Assembly: GCA_946478935.1 (NCBI GenBank)
Contig: CAMLEL010000145.1
Span: forward strand, 1 to 6,476
Source: an uncultured Armatimonadota bacterium
Lineage (GTDB): Bacteria > Armatimonadota > Fimbriimonadia > Fimbriimonadales > Fimbriimonadaceae
Length of the DNA stretch: 6,476 nt
Direction of reading: 5' to 3'
Of this stretch, positions 1 through 5,588 are shown in pieces; the stretch's first letter is position 1; the number at the start of each line of letters is the position of its first letter. The notes beneath the pieces are model-generated. The model worked only from the letters and a program-made list of their open reading frames with translations. It was not told the DNA's origin and did no database searches. A program made the translations under genes and the position numbers.

Positions 1-2
1 GA

Positions 3-620
3 AGGATCGTAAAGAATGGTTACGAGTTTTCTTCTGTACTTCTAGCGTTTGAAGATCAAGGATTACCATATGATGAACTTGTAAGTAAAGCGGATACGAT
101 TGTGGAGAAAAATGGAAAGGTTGAAGCCCTTGGAAAGATAGGCGGAACAACATTTAAAGTCTTGGTTTCTTGCTTGAAATCGGGATGGAGAATGGAAAAG
201 TCAGAATTGAGGTTCAGGCGATCTGGCGTGGATTTAGTGTCAGAGGTTTCATTGCAAGAGTGGACGAAGGATGGTAACGTGGAATTGCCAATTACTGGTT
301 CAGGCATTGTGAAAGGTGTGGCTCCCTCATCAATCGCACTTACCCCAAGTAAGTTTGTGACCGCATTGGAGACCCTGGAGCCTTCCACATCTTTGACACT
401 GAAGGACATCTTTCGACCATTCACAGTCGTCGTGGCAGGGCCGACAAAGTTGCTGCAAATGACGGCAAGAGGCGAGTTGGTCGAATCTAGCGGCAAACTA
501 AGACCCCAGACAAATCCTTGGGCATGGCTTTATGTAAGCTCAGTCGGAGGACTTGTTTTCTTCAGCGCTCTGCTGTTTTTGCAGAATCGTACTCGTAGGG
601 GATTGACGCGAAAACGATAG
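3..620 (+). CDS. 3' part of an unrecognised single-pass membrane protein (5' end outside the window)
   Basis: The frame is open from the left edge to a TAG at 618-620, giving 205 visible residues, so the true start lies before the window. The first in-frame GTG (102) and ATG (about 189) are internal and not convincing starts. The visible part is mostly a soluble domain of alternating hydrophobic and polar residues, suggesting beta structure. It is followed by one hydrophobic helix at about visible residues 173-194 (starting WAWLYVSSVGG) and a basic tail, NRTRRGLTRKR. The positive-inside rule then puts the tail in the cytoplasm and the long domain outside, which would need a signal peptide upstream of the window. 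I recognise no family or catalytic motif. Codon use is A+T-richer than in the other genes, especially in the first 180 bases. An opposite-strand frame over 56-496 is shorter and less plausible. Confidence 0.62.
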   Translation, partial: RIVKNGYEFSSVLLAFEDQGLPYDELVSKADTIVEKNGKVEALGKIGGTTFKVLVSCLKSGWRMEKSELRFRRSGVDLVSEVSLQEWTKDGNVELPITGSGIVKGVAPSSIALTPSKFVTALETLEPSTSLTLKDIFRPFTVVVAGPTKLLQMTARGELVESSGKLRPQTNPWAWLYVSSVGGLVFFSALLFLQNRTRRGLTRKR

Positions 621-778
621 CGCTGCTTGCATTATGCGTTGCGGTTTGTTGGACATGGGTGACATTCAGAGTCAGGCGATCAAAAGTACGAACGGAGGAT
701 TTGACAGCAGAAAGCACCGGCTCGATGCTTCGCGAAATCAGGTGTCCGCAAGAAGTTGCAAAGAGTTTGCTGCCCTAA
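602..778 (+). other. Hydrophobic reading frame without a normal start codon, overlapping the end of the upstream gene
   Basis: In the frame of base 602, between a TAG at 596-598 and a TAA at 776-778, the translation has one hydrophobic run (IALLALCVAVCWTWV) followed by a basic stretch (RVRRSKVR) and a polar tail ending KSLLP. This looks like a small membrane protein, but there is no ATG, GTG or TTG ahead of the hydrophobic segment. Only ATT 602, ATA 617 or CTG 623 are available, and none has a well-placed Shine-Dalgarno. A -1 slip on the AAAA at 611-614 would instead join it to the upstream membrane protein just before that protein's stop. It may also be a chance frame. A 65-codon ATG frame at 634-831 covers the same DNA and looks less protein-like. 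Confidence 0.2.
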
Positions 779-852
779 TACCGAACCGACCTTATGTTAT
801 CCTGGCTGGGCTTAGCTGCGAAACAACTTGATTAGAAGGCTGCTCAAAGTCA

Positions 853-877
853 CCGGTATCAGGGACCCTGCTACCGG
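853..877. terminator. Strong hairpin between convergent genes, probable bidirectional terminator
   Basis: The arms CCGGTA (853-858) and TACCGG (872-877) pair perfectly. Inside them CAGG (860-863) pairs with CCTG (867-870) around a three-base loop, with one T/C mismatch at 859/871. That makes ten base pairs in a 25-base structure, rich in G-C. It sits 16 bases past the stop of the minus-strand kinase gene (894-1850), and the plus-strand gene ending at 620 points toward it. Neither flank has a clean U-run: the minus-strand product continues GTGACTTTGAGC and the plus-strand product GCAATCTTCGG. It therefore does not fit a classical intrinsic terminator perfectly. Position and stem strength are the main support. 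Confidence 0.45.
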
Positions 878-893
878 GCAATCTTCGGAAGCT

Positions 894-1850
894 TCAGCTC
901 TCAAGAGTCTTCTCGACAGACTCAACCCTAGCTTGATCAAAGAGCTGTTGAATAACAGGACCGCGGGCAATTGCCGTGCCATCGGTTGAGGCGGTCGCCG
1001 CGCCGGCCGCCAACCCCCACCGGAACGCTTCTTCCAAGAGTTTGCCAGACTCCAGCGCCCAAAGCATTCCTCCCAGCATGGAATCGCCGCAGCCGATCGT
1101 GCTGCGCATCTCGACGTTCGGAGTCACTCCATCGAACAAGCCGTCGCGGCATGCCATCACCGCTCCGCCGGAGCCTCGGCTGATCAGCGCAATTCGATCA
1201 GGTCCGGCCAGACGTCGATGGAGTTCACTCGCGGCTCTCAAAGCCTCATTACGACCCCTGATCTCACGACCGAGCAGTCGTGACGCCTCGTTTTCATTGG
1301 GCTTGATCATATCGGGTTCGGCTTCCAACGCAAGCTTCATGGCTTCGCCGTCCGCATCTACCAGCGTGCGAACGTTCATGCTGCGAGCCATCTGCGCCAA
1401 GGTGCGGAATGTGTCAGTGGGAGCGCCCGGTGGCAAAGATCCGCCCATGGCCATCCACGTTGCCTTAGGCAGATGTTGTTCCACGACTCGAAATAGGGCA
1501 TCCAAGTCTTTTTGTCGCACATTCGGCCCATGCTCATTGAATGTCGTCGGCGTGCTCTTGGAATCGTCTTCCACGCTAATGTTGGTGCGGGTGTCTCCAG
1601 CCACCTCGACGAAGCAATGATGAAGTCCTTGTATATCCAGAACCTTGCGCACGTAAGCTCCCGGTCCACCACCAAGAAATCCAGTGGCCACCGTGTCGCC
1701 CCCGAGTTCGCACAAGACGCGGGAAAGGTTGACACCCTTACCGCCCGCATCGGTCTCGGTTCTGGCGACTCGGTTGGTATCGCCAATTTTGAGAGTCTCG
1801 ACGAAGATCGCCTTGTCGACAGAAGGGTTGAGTGTGACCGTGAGTACCAT
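894..1850 (-). CDS. PfkB-family hexose-phosphate kinase, 1-phosphofructokinase type
   Basis: This 318-residue ribokinase-fold enzyme phosphorylates a sugar phosphate with ATP. The closest family is 1-phosphofructokinase/tagatose-6-phosphate kinase (FruK, LacC, E. coli PfkB), and the usual product would be fructose-1,6-bisphosphate in the cytoplasm. Visible motifs in order are TLNPSVDK at residues 6-13 (substrate aspartate), the glycine-rich AGGKGVNLSR at 35-44, DTRTNISV at 86-93 (arginine for the substrate phosphate), GGSLPPG at 136-142, DADGEAMK at 165-172, KPNENEA at 183-189, and the C-terminal IGCGDSMLGG at 252-261 with catalytic Asp256. The anion-hole motif is GCGD rather than the usual GAGD. 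Length is normal. The ATG is seven bases after the pfkA stop, so the two are almost certainly cotranscribed. A weak GAG-type ribosome site precedes it. No phosphotransferase-system genes lie nearby, so fructose-1-phosphate as substrate is unproven. Fructose-6-phosphate or tagatose-6-phosphate are alternatives. Confidence 0.93.
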   Translation of the reverse strand: MVLTVTLNPSVDKAIFVETLKIGDTNRVARTETDAGGKGVNLSRVLCELGGDTVATGFLGGGPGAYVRKVLDIQGLHHCFVEVAGDTRTNISVEDDSKSTPTTFNEHGPNVRQKDLDALFRVVEQHLPKATWMAMGGSLPPGAPTDTFRTLAQMARSMNVRTLVDADGEAMKLALEAEPDMIKPNENEASRLLGREIRGRNEALRAASELHRRLAGPDRIALISRGSGGAVMACRDGLFDGVTPNVEMRSTIGCGDSMLGGMLWALESGKLLEEAFRWGLAAGAATASTDGTAIARGPVIQQLFDQARVESVEKTLES

Positions 1851-1857
1851 GCGATCT

Positions 1858-2820
1858 CTATTGAGCCATGACTTCGGCGAGAAGGAGTTTTTCTGGATCG
1901 ATCGCTCGCTCGGTGCTCAGTACGTAGCTGAGCGGATGCGCGACCAGTTTCGTGCCGTCCACGCCCGCCATTTCACCACGAAATCCGCTCAGCAGGCGAT
2001 TCGCCGCAAAGGCGCCAAGCCGAAGCGCAAGGACCCGATCAAAGGCGGTGGGTGAGCCGCCGCGCTGCATATGACCCAGAACGAGGTTTCGGGCTTCAAA
2101 GCCCGTGTTTTTCTGAATGAATTCCTTGATGTCGCCCGCTTTGGCAGCACCCTCAGCGACGATGATAATGGAACTGCGCTTGCCCTTGTCGGCGGACTTT
2201 CGGAGCTGGTCGCAAATCTCCAAGAGCGAGTAGGGAATCTCGGGGATCAACACGGCTTCCGCGCCGCCCGCCAACGCGGCTTCAAGAGCGATGAACCCGT
2301 TCCGTCGGCCCATCACCTCAATCACGAACACGCGCTCATGGGAATAGGCTGTGTCACGAACGCGGTCAATGGCGTCCAAGGCGGCGTTGACCGCGGTATC
2401 GAATCCGATCGAAAAGTCCGTACCGGAAATGTCGTTGTCGATCGAGCCGGGAACACCCAGAACCGGATAATCGAATTCTTCATGCAGTTTGAGGGCGCCC
2501 GTGAGGGACCCATCACCTCCGATAACGACCATGCCTTCGCAACCGTTTTCTTTGAGCACCTGGATTGCGCGCTCGCGCCCGGCCCGCTCCATGAACTCTT
2601 TGCTTCTGGCCGTGCGGAGGATGGTTCCTCCATGAGTGATAATGCCACCAACGCTTTTCGAATCGAGAGGCTCGGTTTCGGCTTTGATGATGCCTTCGTA
2701 CCCGTGATGGAATCCCAGCACTTTCGCCCCCCGTCCGATTGCAGCGCGGACGACGCCGCGAATCGCCGCATTCATTCCTGGCGCGTCGCCTCCGCTCGTT
2801 ATAATCGCAATCCTGTCCAT
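1858..2820 (-). CDS. pfkA: ATP-dependent 6-phosphofructokinase
   Basis: This is the committed step of glycolysis: fructose-6-phosphate plus ATP to fructose-1,6-bisphosphate, in the cytoplasm, normally as a tetramer. The 320 residues match the length of the bacterial enzyme. Motifs are SGGDAPGMN at 9-17 (ATP site), GGDGS at 101-105, PGSIDND at 124-130 with the catalytic aspartate at 128, EVMGRRNG at 168-175 and LGHMQRGGSP at 248-257 for the substrate phosphate. Glycine at 104 and at 125 is the pattern of ATP-using enzymes; pyrophosphate-using ones carry Asp and Lys there. Arginines 21 and 25, Arg155, Glu194 and a KGKR around 212-215 align with the allosteric effector site of the E. coli type, so ADP/PEP control is likely. 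Serine replaces the common threonine in PGTIDND. The ATG is preceded by purine-rich AAGG and GAAGGG. It is the first gene of the operon with the PfkB-type kinase. Confidence 0.97.
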   Translation of the reverse strand: MDRIAIITSGGDAPGMNAAIRGVVRAAIGRGAKVLGFHHGYEGIIKAETEPLDSKSVGGIITHGGTILRTARSKEFMERAGRERAIQVLKENGCEGMVVIGGDGSLTGALKLHEEFDYPVLGVPGSIDNDISGTDFSIGFDTAVNAALDAIDRVRDTAYSHERVFVIEVMGRRNGFIALEAALAGGAEAVLIPEIPYSLLEICDQLRKSADKGKRSSIIIVAEGAAKAGDIKEFIQKNTGFEARNLVLGHMQRGGSPTAFDRVLALRLGAFAANRLLSGFRGEMAGVDGTKLVAHPLSYVLSTERAIDPEKLLLAEVMAQ

Positions 2821-2890
2821 GTTCCCTTCGCCTTTCCTAGGTCCAAAAGATTATCCTACTTGCATCCAACATAATCGTTAGGCGTACACC
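2821..2890. promoter_or_regulatory. Divergent promoter region between pfkA and the CBS-DUF1385 gene
   Basis: These 70 bases separate two divergent starts and must hold both promoters unless the genes are read from further away. For pfkA, the minus strand carries GATAAT (plus coordinates 2850-2855), five of six matches to a -10 box, about 30 bases before the ATG and ahead of its AAGG/GAAGGG ribosome site. The -35 hexamer at the right distance is poor. For the plus-strand gene, CATAAT at 2870-2875 is a five-of-six match, but it would leave a leader of only about nine bases and exclude the TTAGG (2878-2882) that could serve as ribosome site. GATTAT at 2849-2854 is an alternative. The region is locally A+T-rich compared with both genes. 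No operator repeat is evident. Confidence 0.4.
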
Positions 2891-4003
2891 ATGGATGTGA
2901 GCCCTCTTCACCGACCGATCTCAACCCTCATGCGAGCAACCTTCGTTGCGGGCGCTGAGCAAACGATTGGGGGGATCATTCCCAAGCTGCGGGAAAACTA
3001 CGCGGGAGCCCTCCCGGTGGTTGAAGACGGACAGCTGCGGGGCGTCGTAACTGAGCGCTCCCTTGCTGATGCCCTGGCTCGCGGAGTACCGGAGACGGAA
3101 GGCGTGGAGATGGCCTTTGCAACGGACTTTCCGACGGTCCGTGTGTACGAGTCGGGTGCAGAGGCGTTACGGGCGTTTGAGCGCCACGCAAGCGGCGAAG
3201 TGGTGGTTTTGGATGATGGCGACCGAGTCGTTGGTGTCCTGCGTGCTTCCGATCTGTTTGCGGCTCCAGAACTTGCCCTGCGCCCACCGTTGGTCGGTGG
3301 CATGGCGACGCCATTCGGCGTCTATCTGACTTCAGGCGCAGTGGGGGCGGGCGCAAAGGGATGGGCCCTGGTGTCGACTGGGGCGATGCTTTTCACAATT
3401 CTGACCGGAGCATCCATTCTCAGCATCTACCTCTTTGAATGGCTTGTTGGGAAAGGTGTGAACATTCGGACGGCAGACCTCCTATCGTCATTTGCGATGT
3501 TTGGACTGTTTGGTGGAGCGTTTCGATTCTTGCCGATCGCGGGCATTCACGCCGCGGAGCACATGGTGGTTCACGCGATCGAGCGCGGAGAGCCGCTCAT
3601 TCCAAGCGTGGTCAAGCGAATGCCGCGGGTTCATCCCCGATGCGGAACCAATTTGGCGGTTGGAGGGACGATCTTTCTGGGAATTGCTGCCAACAAGTTA
3701 ATTCAGCCGGAATCGCTGCGACTTACCTTGGCCCTTGTGGGCACCCTTCTCTTGTGGCGGAGATTGGGAAGTTGGACACAGTATTGGATCACGACTCGGC
3801 CACCGAGCGACAAGCAGATTGAAATGGGGATTCGATCAGGCAAGGAGCTTCTTGAGCGCCATAGTGCCGTACGGTCATCCCATGTCGGGATAGCGAGCCG
3901 TCTTTGGAACAGCGGTTTGTTCCACGTAATGGCAGGCAGTTTCCTGGTGTATGGAATCGTTGCCGGGCTTTCCGCCCTGTTTCATTGGAATCTCCCCATC
4001 TAG
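2891..4003 (+). CDS. CBS-domain pair fused to a DUF1385 (YqhQ-type) membrane protein
   Basis: The 370 residues fall into two parts. Residues 10-65 and about 72-125 form two CBS motifs (ALPVVEDGQLRGVVTERSL and VVVLDDGDRVVGVLRASDL are their cores), a pair that usually binds adenine nucleotides and controls an attached domain. From residue 131 (RPPLVGGMATPFGVYL) to the end it matches DUF1385, the family of B. subtilis YqhQ, long suspected to be a metal-dependent enzyme but of unknown function. Hallmarks are IHAAEHMVVH at 219-228 and RVHPRCGTN at 246-254, equivalent to the family's HGAEHK and LHPRCGTS. Hydrophobic segments lie near 157-185, 200-217, 256-268, 277-289 and 345-365, so it is an inner-membrane protein. 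The start is the only ATG at the front, eight bases after a weak TTAGG. secG follows closely downstream. Fold assignment is firm; activity and ligand are unknown. Confidence 0.9.
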   Translation: MDVSPLHRPISTLMRATFVAGAEQTIGGIIPKLRENYAGALPVVEDGQLRGVVTERSLADALARGVPETEGVEMAFATDFPTVRVYESGAEALRAFERHASGEVVVLDDGDRVVGVLRASDLFAAPELALRPPLVGGMATPFGVYLTSGAVGAGAKGWALVSTGAMLFTILTGASILSIYLFEWLVGKGVNIRTADLLSSFAMFGLFGGAFRFLPIAGIHAAEHMVVHAIERGEPLIPSVVKRMPRVHPRCGTNLAVGGTIFLGIAANKLIQPESLRLTLALVGTLLLWRRLGSWTQYWITTRPPSDKQIEMGIRSGKELLERHSAVRSSHVGIASRLWNSGLFHVMAGSFLVYGIVAGLSALFHWNLPI

Positions 4004-4023
4004 GGTATGCTTTCGGGCTCGTC

Positions 4024-4278
4024 GTGCTGCACTCGATCTATGTAATCTTAATCGGCCTCGGTATGTTTGTGGCCGTCGTGTTCTCCGCGCTTGTCTTCAT
4101 TACGGGCAAAGGCGATGCAATGTCCGGAGGCAGCAGCGTCCGAACAACGTTCAAGGGCAAGGCGAGCTTTGACGACTTCATGTCGCGACTGACCCTGTAT
4201 CTGGGAATTGGATTTATGGCGCTCATGTTGGTGATCGATGTGATCGGCCACCAAGCCGCGAACGCGCTTCCGAAGTAG
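4024..4278 (+). CDS. secG: Protein translocase subunit SecG
   Basis: SecG is the small auxiliary subunit of the SecYEG channel that exports unfolded proteins across the cytoplasmic membrane. The 84 residues have the family plan: a first helix at about 4-26 (IYVILIGLGMFVAVVFSALV), the conserved cytoplasmic link GKGDAMSGGSS with a following phenylalanine, and a second helix at about 57-75. The start is not secure. GTG 4024 is chosen because it gives a normal SecG amino end, but no clear Shine-Dalgarno sits before it; the AGGG at 4002-4005 is too far. TTG 3985 would add 13 residues and overlap the upstream gene. The frame runs back to TTG 3904, but residues before about 3985 are not SecG-like. 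The short distance after the upstream stop suggests cotranscription and perhaps translational coupling. Confidence 0.8.
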   Translation: MLHSIYVILIGLGMFVAVVFSALVFITGKGDAMSGGSSVRTTFKGKASFDDFMSRLTLYLGIGFMALMLVIDVIGHQAANALPK

Positions 4279-4286
4279 CTACTTCG
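4271..4286. other. Perfect 16-base palindrome containing both stop codons of two abutting convergent genes
   Basis: The sequence CGAAGTAGCTACTTCG equals its own reverse complement. Its central six bases are TAG (4276-4278), which ends secG, and CTA (4279-4281), which is the TAG ending the minus-strand propeller gene. The two coding regions therefore touch with no spacer. As RNA it could form a stem of six base pairs with a four-base AGCT loop in either direction, with no T-run following. A short bidirectional terminator or a transcript-end stabiliser is possible. Coding constraint alone explains part of the symmetry (LPK-stop and QSK-stop ends), so function is uncertain. Confidence 0.5.
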
Positions 4287-5580
4287 ACTGCGGACTGAAG
4301 ATCGGGGTCATATAGTCTCCATCATCCGAAATCTTCGTTTCTGCGCTGCCATCGGCATTGATCTTGAAGATCGAGCGCTTCCCGCCATCCCGCTTGACGT
4401 ATGCGATGCTGGTGCCACTGGGATGCCATGAGGCTTCGAAGATCGCACCCCGCACCAATAGCGAACCGTTTTGAATACCACCGATGGTATTGGGGATTAC
4501 AGCCAAGCTGACTGGCGTGAATGAGTTGCCGTCGTAGCTCCCCGTGGCGACAAGGATTTTGCTGCCATCGGGACTGCAAGCAGGCGGGCCGAACGCATTT
4601 TTCTCGACGTTACTCATCGCGATCGCCGTCAGTGCCTCGTTGGCGGCCTTGGTGGGATCATAGGTAAACAATCCGTTAAGGAAGTCTTTAACCACTCGTC
4701 CGTTCTTGATGTACCGCTCGGGAATGTTGTCGCGATCGGGAAACTGGAAGTTCAAGATCGTGAATATCAGGTTGCCGGTGGTGGGATCGACATCCATATC
4801 GATCCGGTCAGCTCCCATCAGCGCTCGCGGCGCCAATTGCATCATGCGCTCTTCTTCCGAGCTTGCGTCCGCAGCTGTCATGCGCTGGATGATCAGTGTT
4901 TCATGTTCATCACCCTTCATGACGGCGGCAATGTAATCCCCGCCCTTCAACCAACGCGCCGCCCGGAAGGCGTTGCCGTACTTTTTGTACAGGGCGTCAA
5001 ACTGGCCAGATCCTCCCGCACCTTCTTCTGCTCCGACCGTAACACCCGATGGGGGTGGCAAAAGCTGCTGCGACGTGCTTTCCGTCAAATCGAAGTTCAA
5101 AACAAATCCACCCTGGATGATCAGGGCATTCTTGCCCGCATTACGTAAGGCGGCCCCTTCATCTGATGTTGGAATGGGAAAGCTTGGGTCGAACTTGCTG
5201 AGTGAGCCGGTGCTCCGCTGGTCGACAGCACCCGAAGCAGGATTCCAGCGGTAGATGTGGTAGGCATCCTGCTTTCGATCACTGACAAAGTAAAGTCGAT
5301 TGCCGTCTGGTCGCCATGCGATATCTCGATCGGTCTTGCCGTCTACGTAATCGGGACTGGGAGTCTTCTTTCCTGCGCTGTCAAAGAGAACCGCCTGTTG
5401 GCCGTTTTCCAGGATTTGGATAGCGGCAATCACCTGCTTGGTGTCTGCCACGCCAGAATCCGGATCTTTGCGCCACCCCAGCACATACTGGATACCCACG
5501 AAGACCGCAGCGACTGTTACCAGGAGCAGGAACGTGCGGACGAGGAGTTTGTGGACAATTTTCGGCTGTTTCTCTTCCAT
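4279..5580 (-). CDS. Membrane-anchored TolB-like (PD40) beta-propeller protein
   Basis: This 433-residue protein has a basic, cytoplasmic amino end (KIVHKLLVR) and one helix at about 15-35 (TFLLLVTVAAVFVGIQYVLG) with no obvious cleavage site, so it is probably anchored with the rest outside the membrane. The remainder carries WD40-like (PD40/TolB) blade motifs: DIAWRPDGNRLYFVSDR at 86-102, FGPPACSPDGSKILVATG at 330-347, FEASWHPSGTSIAYVKR at 381-397 followed by SIFKINADGSAETKISDD, and a last partial PIFSPQSK at 426-433. The middle (about 180-330) diverges and includes a small-residue acidic segment, GAEEGAGGSGQF. Such propellers bind proteins or peptides and are usually not enzymes; the partner here is unknown. 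It starts eight bases after fmt on the same strand, so it is likely cotranscribed, though no strong ribosome site is visible. Despite the fold it should not be called TolB: the Pal-binding amino domain and tol gene context are absent. Confidence 0.82.
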   Translation of the reverse strand: MEEKQPKIVHKLLVRTFLLLVTVAAVFVGIQYVLGWRKDPDSGVADTKQVIAAIQILENGQQAVLFDSAGKKTPSPDYVDGKTDRDIAWRPDGNRLYFVSDRKQDAYHIYRWNPASGAVDQRSTGSLSKFDPSFPIPTSDEGAALRNAGKNALIIQGGFVLNFDLTESTSQQLLPPPSGVTVGAEEGAGGSGQFDALYKKYGNAFRAARWLKGGDYIAAVMKGDEHETLIIQRMTAADASSEEERMMQLAPRALMGADRIDMDVDPTTGNLIFTILNFQFPDRDNIPERYIKNGRVVKDFLNGLFTYDPTKAANEALTAIAMSNVEKNAFGPPACSPDGSKILVATGSYDGNSFTPVSLAVIPNTIGGIQNGSLLVRGAIFEASWHPSGTSIAYVKRDGGKRSIFKINADGSAETKISDDGDYMTPIFSPQSK

Positions 5581-5588
5581 GTCGATTT

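Noticed and set aside
56..496. 146-codon minus-strand frame over the left-hand gene
   Set aside because: It is shorter than the plus-strand frame that runs unbroken from the edge to 620. It shows no family features and lacks the coherent anchor-plus-basic-tail ending of the plus frame.
634..831. 65-codon ATG frame after the first gene
   Set aside because: It has no ribosome binding site, no recognisable domain and an irregular composition. The alternative frame in the same DNA looks more protein-like, so neither is called as a gene.
888..895. GAAGCTTC palindrome at the end of the kinase gene
   Set aside because: Eight bases of symmetry are expected by chance in a window this size, and a stronger hairpin lies next to it.
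976..1620. 214-codon plus-strand frame opposite the PfkB-type kinase
   Set aside because: It is an antisense shadow of a gene with all family motifs in place, rich in Ser, Arg and Pro as expected from G+C-rich complementary codons.
2071..2874. 267-codon plus-strand frame opposite pfkA
   Set aside because: It is long but fully antisense to an unmistakable pfkA and runs across its start into the promoter region. It resembles no protein family.
3904..4023. Extended SecG amino end from TTG 3904
   Set aside because: It would overlap the DUF1385 gene by 100 bases, and the added residues before about 3985 are the out-of-frame reading of that gene. SecG proteins begin close to the first helix.
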